Positions 5,432 to 12,355 of a stretch of DNA of 57,039 bases are shown here, in pieces (positions within the stretch are counted from its first letter, which is position 1; each line of letters begins with the position of its first letter). The DNA lies in IMG/VR virus record IMGVR_UViG_3300007960_000027, positions 1 to 57,039 of that record; one strand, 5' to 3'. The translations under genes were made by a program, and so were the position numbers. The notes beneath the pieces were generated by a model, which had not been told where the DNA came from, searched no databases, and saw only the letters and a list, made by a program, of their open reading frames with translations. This DNA is from a virus.

Positions 5432-6646
5432 ATGTTTATGGGAAAACTGACACCCGAGCAACGGGTGCAAAAAGCCGTGATCGACATCATGGCCAAGGAT
5501 CGCTACGCCGCACTGGCTGGCATCCTGATGATCGGCGAGAAGCGGGTGGAGACTGACCCCGCCAAGTGTCCGACAGCATACACCGACGGTAAGAACGTGG
5601 TGTTCGGTGCCGAGTTCATGGATGGCATGACCGACGCAGAGTTGCGGTTCCTCGCTATCCACGAGGAGAAGCACAAGATGTATCGCCACCTGACAACGTG
5701 GGAGTGGATGTGGAAGGAGGACCAGCAGCTTGCCAACCAAGCGTGCGACCACGTCATCAACATTGAGACAGTGGACGAGAACCCCGACGGCTTCGCCACC
5801 ATGACAGGCAAGCTGGCCGGGGGGTGCTGCGACTTCAAGTACCGTGGGTGGGATGCCGCGCAAGTATTCCACGACCTCAAGCGCAAGCGTGACGAGCAGG
5901 GCGGTGGCAGTGGCAGTGGCGACGGTGACTACGACGGCAGCTTCGACCAGCATGGCTGGGAAGAAGCGCAGGACATGACCGCCGAGGAGAAGCGCGAATT
6001 GTCCCGTGCCGTGGACGAGGCCATACGTCAGGGTGTCTTGCTTGCTGGCAAGGCCGGGTCCGGTGGCGACCGCAGCTTCGAGGAACTGTTGACCCCGCAG
6101 GTCAACTGGCGTGACGCGCTGCGTGAGTTTGTACAGAACACATGCGCTGGGGCTGACTACTCAACGTGGCGCAAGCCCAACCGTCGGTACATCGGGATGA
6201 ACATCTACATGCCCTCCGGTGTCAGCGAGACAGTGGGCGAGATGGCCGTGCTGATCGACACGTCAGGTTCTACCTACGCACCGGGTGTGCTGCCCGCCTT
6301 CATGTCCGAGGCCAAGGCCATAGCCGAGACTGTCCGACCGGAGCGGGTGCACATCATTTACTGGGACACGGAGGTGTGTCAGGCTGAGGTGTACGAGCAG
6401 GACGAGTTGGACAAGATGATCTCCAGCACGCAGCCCAAGGGCGGTGGTGGCACCGACATCACCTGCGCCATCGACTACATGGCCGAACATAACATCAAGC
6501 CGCAAGCGTCCATCGTACTGACCGATGGGTATCTGTTCGGCGGCTGGGGGTCGTGGTCCCACCCTGTGCTGTGGTGCGTGATCGACAACAAGAACGCCAA
6601 GCCCGACACGGGCAAGGTCGTGCACATTCGTGCGAGTGACATGTGA
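5432..6646 (+). CDS. VWA-domain protein with N-terminal HExxH region, 404 aa
   Basis: The N-terminal half carries a metallopeptidase-like HEEKH (His77, Glu78, His81). The C-terminal half has a VWA fold with MIDAS motif DTSGS (276-280), a Thr-Asp at 341-342 and TDG at 364-366. A Gly/Ser/Asp-rich linker lies at about 156-170. This layout matches DUF2201-type VWA proteins that pair with MoxR ATPases. It likely binds a divalent metal and a client protein or the ATPase. Whether the HExxH is catalytic cannot be told. AGGAG precedes the start. Confidence 0.82.
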   Translation: MFMGKLTPEQRVQKAVIDIMAKDRYAALAGILMIGEKRVETDPAKCPTAYTDGKNVVFGAEFMDGMTDAELRFLAIHEEKHKMYRHLTTWEWMWKEDQQLANQACDHVINIETVDENPDGFATMTGKLAGGCCDFKYRGWDAAQVFHDLKRKRDEQGGGSGSGDGDYDGSFDQHGWEEAQDMTAEEKRELSRAVDEAIRQGVLLAGKAGSGGDRSFEELLTPQVNWRDALREFVQNTCAGADYSTWRKPNRRYIGMNIYMPSGVSETVGEMAVLIDTSGSTYAPGVLPAFMSEAKAIAETVRPERVHIIYWDTEVCQAEVYEQDELDKMISSTQPKGGGGTDITCAIDYMAEHNIKPQASIVLTDGYLFGGWGSWSHPVLWCVIDNKNAKPDTGKVVHIRASDM

Positions 6647-6661
6647 TACCAACCACGCCCC

Positions 6662-6680
6662 GTTATACGGGGCGTATAAC
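6662..6680. promoter_or_regulatory. 19-bp palindrome, copy 11 (centre GGG)
   Basis: Reads GTTATACG-GGG-CGTATAAC, 15 bases before the ATG at 6696, followed by AAGGAG. GCCCC at 6657-6661 allows the alternative hairpin. Confidence 0.75.
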
Positions 6681-6695
6681 ACAAGGAGATGAGCA

Positions 6696-7727
6696 ATGGC
6701 TCGTTACTACACTTCGATCAACAGCTTCGCCGAGGCCGAAGCGTTCTATAACAAAATCGTCCCTTTGCGTGGCGCGAAGAACAAGGACAAAGACATCCGC
6801 CCGCTTGGCGATCGACGTCGCAAGTGGGAACGCATCGTCAAGGTAAGCAACAACTGCTACGCCCTGACTAGCGGCTGGCATCCGGGCGACCCGGATTACT
6901 GGATGCGTGATAGCAAGGTTGATGGTGAGCCTCCTATCAGCTGGATGGCCAAGTATTCGCCCATCGTGTGGCGTAGGCATAAGGATGGAACCGAGACCGT
7001 CACCCTGCGTAACGGTACAGGACCCGGGTACCATACCAGCGTGTATGAGTTCCTGCGGCGTCACCTACCGCGATACATGAACTTTCTGCAAACCCGTGCC
7101 GGACACCAGCGCATCCACGTGTATGGCACTAGCTACTACTTGGCGAAGGGTCGCACCATACCGAAGCAATACGTTGCTCGCGCGTTGAAGTACGACTCGG
7201 GGCGTGAGTGGTACCAGACCACTGACGACAAGGCGTCTCTTACCTTCAAGGTGTTGGACGGACGCTATGAACTTGTTGGCGAGGCGCTGACGGTACCGAA
7301 GCCGCCCAAGAAGCGCGTAGATAAGGCCCGCAAGGCAGCCCTCAAGCCGCACATCGACGCGTTCCGTGACTGGGCTATAGCTATCCTGCCCATGATGCCC
7401 ACTGACTGGCAGTCCGAGTTCGAGGTGCTGAACCAAGCCCGCACCGTACCTATCGGAGACTTCCGTCTTGGGTACTCTGTTGGCTGGGCCTTCAATGCCA
7501 ACAACTCAGAACTAGCAGAGCAGATCATCCAGCACGACCAGCACGCGCTTCGCGTTTTGTTGGCGCTTCACATGCGTGCGACGGTTCGCTCTGCGCTTGA
7601 GGATAAGCACGGGAGAGACACGAACACCACGCACCTGCACCTGAATGACGGTTTCCAGACCGCCTATAACCGCTGGGCCAACAAGACCCTCGGACTTATC
7701 AATACAGTAAAAGGAGATGCGGAATGA
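6696..7727 (+). CDS. Hypothetical phage protein, 343 aa
   Basis: Good AAGGAG eight bases before the ATG. A soluble, basic alpha/beta protein: N-terminal helix (SFAEAEAFYNKIV), a basic patch (RRRKWERIVKV), an aromatic middle, a Lys/Pro-rich hinge near residue 210 (PKPPKKRVDKARKAALKP) and a helical C-terminus. I do not recognise a family or catalytic motif. It overlaps the next gene by 4 bases and is probably co-translated with it. Confidence 0.75.
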   Translation: MARYYTSINSFAEAEAFYNKIVPLRGAKNKDKDIRPLGDRRRKWERIVKVSNNCYALTSGWHPGDPDYWMRDSKVDGEPPISWMAKYSPIVWRRHKDGTETVTLRNGTGPGYHTSVYEFLRRHLPRYMNFLQTRAGHQRIHVYGTSYYLAKGRTIPKQYVARALKYDSGREWYQTTDDKASLTFKVLDGRYELVGEALTVPKPPKKRVDKARKAALKPHIDAFRDWAIAILPMMPTDWQSEFEVLNQARTVPIGDFRLGYSVGWAFNANNSELAEQIIQHDQHALRVLLALHMRATVRSALEDKHGRDTNTTHLHLNDGFQTAYNRWANKTLGLINTVKGDAE

Positions 7728-8587
7728 CCGCAGAATGGATGGAAGTAGACGACCTCAAGCCCGTGCATGAGGACACGCACCCAAACCTGTGGGCCTTTAT
7801 GCGTGACGTTCAGGCCAAGATACCCGGCGTACAGTTCGGACGTCGCGGCGGTTCGTCGGCGAGCCGTGCCGTGTTTGCGTACCTGCCCGGAGACCACGTG
7901 ACTATAGGCCGTATTGGCTACGGCGATTTTAAACGGGGGGGTAGGGGTATCAACGAATACATCGTGGAGTCCGACTGTATTAAGAATTGCAAGTACAGCA
8001 GCTCCAGTACGCAGCACCACATGGCGATGACTATCCACCGTGACAAAGCGGTGAAGAATGCACAGAAATTTCTGCGTCCAATGTCTACCGCTGTAACTGC
8101 GATGCGTTTATTTGCTGGGGCAAACGCGCTTGCGCAGGATAGAGTATCCAAACTCCGGGACGCAGTTGCAAAGGTCGAGTCGAAGGTGTTTACGACGTCC
8201 TTGTCTAGATACGGTTCAGGTGCCGTACGCATACGACTGCTGGCTGAAATGCAACGTCTTGTAGACGAAGACCACACGTTCATTGATCCATCGTTTCGTG
8301 ATGACCTTGTCGCTATGCTTACTGCACGTGCCGAGTATGAAATGTCTAGCGAAGGCGTGGAGTTTACGTTCGTGGGCGTCAAAGACACACCGCTCGGTCG
8401 ACAGATAGAAGTAGTGGACTTGGATAGATACGGCGCGTGCAACGACGACGTACGTATCTTCACCGAAGCTGATGTGCCTACTGACCTTGCAGGTAAAGTG
8501 GCCGTACTGTCCATGCTTCAGCCTCGCGAATACGTCGATGGTGTAGGTTGTCGTCGTACCAATCGGGCATTCTATGTCATACGGTGA
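7724..8587 (+). CDS. Hypothetical protein, 287 aa
   Basis: Starts in the ATGA overlap with the previous gene; GGAG lies just upstream. The middle is helical and Ala-rich (about 105-150). The last 45 residues (DVPTDLAGKVAVLSML, then VDGVGCRRTNRAFYV) are related to the C-terminus of the next, smaller protein. Codon use is less GC-biased than in the genes before it. Family unknown. Confidence 0.72.
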   Translation: MTAEWMEVDDLKPVHEDTHPNLWAFMRDVQAKIPGVQFGRRGGSSASRAVFAYLPGDHVTIGRIGYGDFKRGGRGINEYIVESDCIKNCKYSSSSTQHHMAMTIHRDKAVKNAQKFLRPMSTAVTAMRLFAGANALAQDRVSKLRDAVAKVESKVFTTSLSRYGSGAVRIRLLAEMQRLVDEDHTFIDPSFRDDLVAMLTARAEYEMSSEGVEFTFVGVKDTPLGRQIEVVDLDRYGACNDDVRIFTEADVPTDLAGKVAVLSMLQPREYVDGVGCRRTNRAFYVIR

Positions 8588-8819
8588 GCTGTCGTACCGT
8601 GTGGAGTATCTGCCTGACAATGAACACGTCAATGTGCTATGTTTTACACCTAAACATCTTGCATTGATACCGGATGGCAAGTATCGTATAGATGATCTTC
8701 CGGACGTGTTGCGAAGCAAGCTGGCGGTTCTGGCCATAATGGAGGCCCCACCTCCGCCTGTTGATGTGGCGGGCGTGGGCCAGCGCGTAGGCGAGCGTGC
8801 GTTCTGGGTGTACATCTAA
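8574..8819 (+). CDS. Hypothetical protein, 81 aa, paralogue of the preceding C-terminus
   Basis: Overlaps the previous gene by 14 bases. The segment DDLPDVLRSKLAVLAIM followed by VDVAGVGQRVGERAFWVYI lines up with the end of the 287-aa protein (same order, similar spacing), so it seems to be a stand-alone copy of that C-terminal domain. Function unknown. Confidence 0.68.
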   Translation: MSYGELSYRVEYLPDNEHVNVLCFTPKHLALIPDGKYRIDDLPDVLRSKLAVLAIMEAPPPPVDVAGVGQRVGERAFWVYI

Positions 8820-8834
8820 GTCTGTACGGGGCGT

Positions 8835-8853
8835 GTTATACGCCCCGTATAAC
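8835..8853. promoter_or_regulatory. 19-bp palindrome, copy 12 (centre CCC)
   Basis: Reads GTTATACG-CCC-CGTATAAC and is the last copy in the window, 25 bases before the nuclease gene. ACGGGGCG (8826-8833) can pair with CGCCCCGT (8841-8848), an 8-bp alternative stem. Confidence 0.75.
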
Positions 8854-8878
8854 ATCACCAGTTACATGGAGACGGCGA

Positions 8879-9208
8879 ATGGGAATGACGCCCGAAGCAA
8901 AGGTTAAGAAGGTTGTCGTACAGCAACTCAAGGACATGGGCGCGTACTATTTTTACCCGGTGACGGGTGGCTATGGCGGCAGCGGGGTGCCTGACATCGT
9001 TGGGTGCTACAACGGTCTGTTCTTTGGCATCGAATGCAAAGCCGGGAACAATAAGCCAACCGCACTGCAACAGAAAAACATCGACTCCATTGTAACCGCA
9101 GGTGGCCTGTCATGGGTCGCCAATGAGAAAAACATGCGCATGACCGAAGAAATCCTGCGCGCAGCAGAAAGGATCGCATCTGAAAATAACGGAACCATGG
9201 GGGACTAA
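8879..9208 (+). CDS. VRR-NUC domain nuclease, 109 aa
   Basis: Single-domain VRR-NUC protein. GYGGSGVPDIVGCYNG holds the catalytic Asp (residue 39), and FGIECKAG gives Glu52 and Lys54 of the PD-(D/E)XK core; QQKNIDSIVTAGG completes the family pattern. Such phage proteins are Holliday-junction or flap nucleases used in recombination and replication. Length is typical. GGAG precedes the start; a second ATG three codons in (8885) is possible. First gene of the replication block after the last palindrome. Confidence 0.88.
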   Translation: MGMTPEAKVKKVVVQQLKDMGAYYFYPVTGGYGGSGVPDIVGCYNGLFFGIECKAGNNKPTALQQKNIDSIVTAGGLSWVANEKNMRMTEEILRAAERIASENNGTMGD

Positions 9209-9230
9209 CCTACGGGAGTTCCTACTCATC

Positions 9231-9290
9231 ATGTTCCAACACGACATCGTGTGGAAACCAAACAAGCCCGGCGATACGCCACCTTTTTAA
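9231..9290 (+). CDS. Possible 19-aa peptide
   Basis: An open frame beginning MFQHDIVWKPN and ending TPPF in the gap before the 226-aa gene. GGGAG lies about 14 bases upstream, a rather long spacing. It may be a leader peptide or mean nothing. Confidence 0.2.
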   Translation: MFQHDIVWKPNKPGDTPPF

Positions 9291-9301
9291 AGGATCAAAT
9301 C

Positions 9302-9982
9302 ATGACCGATACCGCATACGAAGCAATAACAATCACCAACGAGATACACACAGGCGCAGCCTTTGGTATCCTGCACGGCACCGGCCGCAACTGTTACATC
9401 CCTTCTTCGGTTATGCATGCCAGCCGTTGTCGTCCCGGAGACGTGGTGGACGCCGTGCTGGTGGAGAACCCGAGCCCCGACCCGGATATTCGAAACCGTA
9501 CACCCTACATGGTGCGCTTCATCAAGCCGCCTGTGGGTGAGACACCCCCGGCCGCCCCGCAGAGACCAGTGCAGCTTGAACTTCCTCTGGAGCCCGAAAC
9601 GCCATCGCAGCTGGCACGGGAAATCATAGCCAAACTGGGTGGCGAAGCCCCAGCCCCAGCCCCAGCCCCAGCCCCAGCCCCGGTACCTAGCTTGAAAGAG
9701 CGTGCCGCCAAGCATGTCGAAGCGACCATGGCTGCCGGTGGGGTCTGGCGGTTTGCGACTATGTTTGCTGATTTCATGCGGGCAGAAGGCAAGCCCGGCG
9801 CAGATCGTGCGCGTCACATGGACGAATACTGGGCCGTGGCGCATGCTATGCGCCATGTGTTCGACACCGATCGCTGTGCAAAGTGGACTCTCTACAGCAA
9901 GGCGTCGAACCAAAAGGCTTCGAAAGAGTGGTATAGCTGCCACCCTCAGACCATCGACGTAGCGGAGTTTGAAGATGAGTAA
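9302..9982 (+). CDS. Hypothetical protein with OB-like N-terminus and Ala-Pro linker, 226 aa
   Basis: The start at 9302 (MTDTAYEAITIT) is preferred over 9251 because AAAGGAT lies just upstream. Residues 10-70 look like a small beta-barrel (GAAFGILHG, CYIPSSVM, CRPGDVVDAVLV), as in cold-shock or other OB-fold domains. An uninterrupted (Ala-Pro) linker at about 116-128 joins it to a helical C-terminal domain of about 95 residues. A nucleic-acid-binding role is inferred. It overlaps the next gene by 8 bases. Confidence 0.65.
   Translation: MTDTAYEAITITNEIHTGAAFGILHGTGRNCYIPSSVMHASRCRPGDVVDAVLVENPSPDPDIRNRTPYMVRFIKPPVGETPPAAPQRPVQLELPLEPETPSQLAREIIAKLGGEAPAPAPAPAPAPVPSLKERAAKHVEATMAAGGVWRFATMFADFMRAEGKPGADRARHMDEYWAVAHAMRHVFDTDRCAKWTLYSKASNQKASKEWYSCHPQTIDVAEFEDE
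9648..9682. repeat. CCCCAG hexamer repeat (Ala-Pro linker)
   Basis: Tandem CCCAGC units encode alternating Ala and Pro. Such short tandem DNA can change length by slippage. Confidence 0.7.
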
Positions 9983-10466
9983 GTTACCAACCGACGAAGA
10001 ACAGCGTGTGTGGGCGTACCTCCTACAGCATCGGGACGCCCGTGCGTTTGAAGTGGCTGAGGCCGTGGGCGTGAGTGAAGCCCTCGTTGCATCCATGATG
10101 GACCGCATCTCCTCGGACAACTGGCGGGAGGAGGTAACCCCTCCCGCTACCAGTGGCGTCAAGTTCGACACTGACAAGCTGCCGATGCACCTCCTGCCGC
10201 CGGAACTGTTGGCGGGCACCGCAGCGGTGCTGGACTTTGGGGCCCGCAAGTACACTCCGCGCAACTGGGAACTCGGCATGGAGTGGCACCGCCCGTACTC
10301 CGCCTTGATGCGGCACATGTGGGCGTGGTGGGGCGGCGAGGACTTCGACCCCGAGACCGGCCTGCTGCACACGTGGCACGCGGCCTGCTGCATCGCGTTC
10401 CTGATGGCCTACGAGCAACGCAAGATCGGAACCGACGACCGACCGAAAGGAGCTATCAATGACTGA
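9975..10466 (+). CDS. MazZ-like dATP/dGTP diphosphohydrolase (DUF5664) with N-terminal HTH, 163 aa
   Basis: From about residue 60 the protein has VKFDTDKLPMHLLPPELL, DFGARKY, NWELGMEWHRPYSALMRHM and LLHTWHAACCIAFL, the pattern of DUF5664 (MazZ-type all-alpha NTP pyrophosphohydrolase). The enzyme class removes dNTPs; in 2-aminoadenine phages it trims dGTP/dATP to favour the modified base. The first 50 residues form a winged-helix-like unit (VWAYLLQHRDARAFEVAEAV.. then VSEALVASMMDRI), an uncommon extension. No PurZ-like gene was seen in the window. GGAG at 9964-9967 supports the start at 9975. Confidence 0.78.
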   Translation: MSKLPTDEEQRVWAYLLQHRDARAFEVAEAVGVSEALVASMMDRISSDNWREEVTPPATSGVKFDTDKLPMHLLPPELLAGTAAVLDFGARKYTPRNWELGMEWHRPYSALMRHMWAWWGGEDFDPETGLLHTWHAACCIAFLMAYEQRKIGTDDRPKGAIND

Positions 10467-10872
10467 CCGTCGCAGCTCGGGCCACCGAATAAACTATCCG
10501 GAACATGGCATCCCGCTGGACTACGCCAAGACAGACCTTCAGCGTGAGCGGATCGCCATGCTTAATGACTGCAAGGGCGACGTGGGGCTGGCCGCAGCGC
10601 GGCTCGGCATCGACCCGCAGGGGCTTTACGATGTGCTGTCTCGCCTGCGTGACCGTGGCGTTCTGCCCGCAGTCCCGAATGGATGCCCCGCGAACCGCGC
10701 GCTGCAACACCGGAGGTTTTCGTTGGGCAGCTTGCACGCCACCCTTCCCAAGCAGCCCCTCAAAGTGCGCAAGTGGGTTGCCCAAAACGTACCGGAGGGT
10801 GGCACTGTAGTTGACCTGCTGTGGTCTGTCCTGCTGGACGTTGTCGAGGAAGAGGAGGACGCCAGTGGCTGA
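10459..10872 (+). CDS. Fis/HTH-like protein, 137 aa
   Basis: AAAGGAG precedes the ATG, which overlaps the MazZ-like gene by 8 bases. Residues about 35-62 (CKGDVGLAAARLGIDPQGLYDVLSRLRDRG) match a Fis-type helix-turn-helix. A basic central segment follows and the C-terminus is acidic (VVEEEEDASG). Probably a DNA-binding regulator; target unknown. Confidence 0.65.
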   Translation: MTDRRSSGHRINYPEHGIPLDYAKTDLQRERIAMLNDCKGDVGLAAARLGIDPQGLYDVLSRLRDRGVLPAVPNGCPANRALQHRRFSLGSLHATLPKQPLKVRKWVAQNVPEGGTVVDLLWSVLLDVVEEEEDASG

Positions 10873-11044
10873 TACTTTGGAGCGCCGCCAACTTGATGTG
10901 GCGATGAAAGCGCTGCGCCGGGTGGCGCGGTGCGACGACGCAGAGGCGCGCGAGATTGCGTGGTTTGCGATCTCTATCATTGGAGACATGGAGGACGAAC
11001 ATGCCAAAGGCAAAATGGTCAATCGCCGAGATGCGCGAGACTGA
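10865..11044 (+). CDS. Hypothetical small protein, 59 aa, GTG start
   Basis: GTG start at 10865 chosen because AGGAGG lies 6 bases upstream and it overlaps the preceding gene by 8 bases; the only upstream ATG lies inside that gene with no ribosome site. All-helical, charged: ADTLERRQLDVAMKALRRV, then AREIAWFAISIIGDMEDEH. Unknown. Confidence 0.6.
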   Translation: MADTLERRQLDVAMKALRRVARCDDAEAREIAWFAISIIGDMEDEHAKGKMVNRRDARD

Positions 11045-11159
11045 GGTCGCGCATCTGCGCGGAAAATTGAAGATCGCCATGCAGGCGCTGGAGGCGCTGG
11101 CAGAGGCTGGCGACGAGACCGCGCAGCGGGCGCTGGAGAGGATTGAGGGCGATGAGTGA
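11001..11159 (+). CDS. Hypothetical small coiled-coil protein, 52 aa
   Basis: The start at 11001 follows GGAGGA with proper spacing and overlaps the previous gene by 44 bases. Helical throughout (EVAHLRGKLKIAMQALEALA). The C-terminal part resembles the helix of its neighbour at 10865 (both contain a KxAMxAL-type segment), so they may be diverged copies. Confidence 0.6.
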   Translation: MPKAKWSIAEMRETEVAHLRGKLKIAMQALEALAEAGDETAQRALERIEGDE

Positions 11160-11427
11160 CGATCTGGTGAAGCGGCTGCGTGCAACGTGTAGCTGCAACA
11201 TTGATAACACCCCCTGCTTGGCAGAAGAGGAGTGTCGTGTTGCCCAAGAAGCAGCCGACCGCATCGAAGAACTGGAGGCCCAACTGGCGAAGACAGTTGA
11301 TCTTATCGCAGAGCTTGCTGCGGGACCGAGTTGGGGAGAGAGCGTCATGGGCTGGGTAAATTCCATGGTAATAAAGGCCCGCACCACCCTCGCAGAACTG
11401 AAAGGAAAGACCAATGACCAAAGGTGA
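11152..11427 (+). CDS. Small phage protein with coiled coil, 91 aa
   Basis: Starts MSDDLVKRLRATCSC, a beginning I associate with many alphaproteobacterial phage proteins. A four-Cys N-terminal segment (CSCNIDNTPCLAEEEC) could bind a metal; a coiled coil follows (ADRIEELEAQLAKTVDLIAE). Role unknown. It overlaps both neighbours (8 and 14 bases). Confidence 0.68.
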   Translation: MSDDLVKRLRATCSCNIDNTPCLAEEECRVAQEAADRIEELEAQLAKTVDLIAELAAGPSWGESVMGWVNSMVIKARTTLAELKGKTNDQR

Positions 11428-11671
11428 ATACCGTGTGGGGATCACGTTTAACCCCGGCAACAACGACATGGTGGGACAGATCAAGCGTAAGGCTGCTGAT
11501 CTGATCGACCTGATCGAAAGTGTCTCTGTGCCTGATGTCGATACCCTAGAAAGCGCACGGCACAGCAGCGAGGTGACACGCCTCAAGGCACTCGCGCAGA
11601 CCGCCATCGAAGACGGTGCGATGTGGGCGGTGAAAGCTGCCACGAAGCCCGTACCAACAAACAATGACTAA
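11414..11671 (+). CDS. Candidate Acb2/Tad1-type cyclic nucleotide sponge, 85 aa
   Basis: Two helical segments with a characteristic pattern: YRVGITFNPGNNDMVGQIKR, then KAADLIDLIES, and a C-terminal helix TRLKALAQTAIEDGAMWAVK followed by AATKP. The final pattern (small residue, Gln/Thr, acidic, AMWAVKAATKP) is what I know from phage Acb2/Tad1 hairpin-domain proteins (DUF7681). These bind cyclic nucleotide signals of CBASS or Thoeris and block immunity. Length fits. AAAGGA precedes the start. The call is from sequence memory; ligand-binding residues were not checked. Confidence 0.58.
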   Translation: MTKGEYRVGITFNPGNNDMVGQIKRKAADLIDLIESVSVPDVDTLESARHSSEVTRLKALAQTAIEDGAMWAVKAATKPVPTNND

Positions 11672-11689
11672 CCAAGAAGGAGAACGACC

Positions 11690-12070
11690 ATGAACATCAA
11701 CGACCTTACGCTGGGCCAGATCAAGGCCCTTACCGAAATGTTTGGCGGCGCATCGCAGCAGCCTTCCAGCCCGCACGTCGGCAAGAAGTGCATCATCCGC
11801 ACATATGCGTCGGGCGTGCATTACGGTACGCTGGACGCGCAGCACGGTCGGCAGGTGGAACTTTCGCAGGCGCGGCGGCTCTGGCGGTTTGACGCCGCCC
11901 CGCACGGCATCTCGCTGTCAGAGGTTGCCATGCACGGCGGCACGGGCGGTCGGCACCGGTACTGCGAGACGGTGCCTTCGATCACGATCCTCGACGCGCT
12001 GGAGATCATCCCGTGTTCTGACACTGCGATTGCCGCGATTGAGGCAGCGCCTGTATCGCAGCCCTCGTGA
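11690..12070 (+). CDS. DUF6948-like protein, 126 aa
   Basis: AAGGAG lies upstream. MNINDLTLGQIKALTEMFGG, then GKKCIIRTYASGVHYGTL, ARRLWRF, and a C-terminal DALEIIPCSDTAIAAIE follow the order of a family I know as DUF6948 in phages and plasmids. Expected to be a small beta-sheet protein; function unknown. The stop overlaps the next ATG. Confidence 0.68.
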   Translation: MNINDLTLGQIKALTEMFGGASQQPSSPHVGKKCIIRTYASGVHYGTLDAQHGRQVELSQARRLWRFDAAPHGISLSEVAMHGGTGGRHRYCETVPSITILDALEIIPCSDTAIAAIEAAPVSQPS

Positions 12071-12345
12071 TGGCCTACTTTGCAGACCATGAGCGCCCCT
12101 GCCGGATTTCCGGCAGGGACACGGACCTCGGCGACGGCTTCGGCAACGGCTTAGGCTACGGCTGTGGCTCCGGCAACGGCTGTGGCATCGGCCACGGCTA
12201 TGGCTCCGGCAGCGGCTACGGCAGAGGCGACGGCTATGGCTCCGGCAGCGGCTACGGCAACGGCTACGGCGAAGGCGACGGCTACGGCAACGGCTACGGC
12301 GACGGCGACGGCTCCGGCAATGGCAACGGCAAAGGACAGGAGTAG
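12070..12345 (+). CDS. Gly-rich repeat protein A, 91 aa
   Basis: Begins MAYFADHERP, then about 65 residues of alternating Gly with Ser, Tyr, Asp or Asn. No fold is expected in the repeat. It is followed 5 bases later by a sister gene with the same first residues. The DNA is a near-perfect GGC-rich hexamer repeat. Function unknown; Gly/Tyr/Asn alternation is reminiscent of adhesive or condensate-forming low-complexity proteins, a speculation. Confidence 0.6.
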   Translation: MAYFADHERPCRISGRDTDLGDGFGNGLGYGCGSGNGCGIGHGYGSGSGYGRGDGYGSGSGYGNGYGEGDGYGNGYGDGDGSGNGNGKGQE

Positions 12346-12355
12346 ACCAGATGAC
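12322..12355. repeat. 34-bp repeated leader (second copy at 12603-12636)
   Basis: The stretch holding the end of one Gly-rich gene, the AGGAG site and the next ATGAC occurs twice, at 12322-12355 and 12603-12636, with two differences. It marks the duplication unit of the Gly-rich genes. Confidence 0.8.

Noticed and set aside
68-8853. Palindrome series as a CRISPR array
   Set aside because: Spacing ranges from 90 to more than 2000 bp and the copies lie between genes, so it is not a repeat-spacer array.
9232-9238. TGTTCCA heptamer outside the leader
   Set aside because: A single isolated copy, expected by chance in 57 kb; not counted with the iteron array.
9287-11664. - strand frames 9287-10393 and 10456-11664
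   Set aside because: Antisense to a MazZ-like gene and a set of overlapping small genes with clear starts; no motif in the products.
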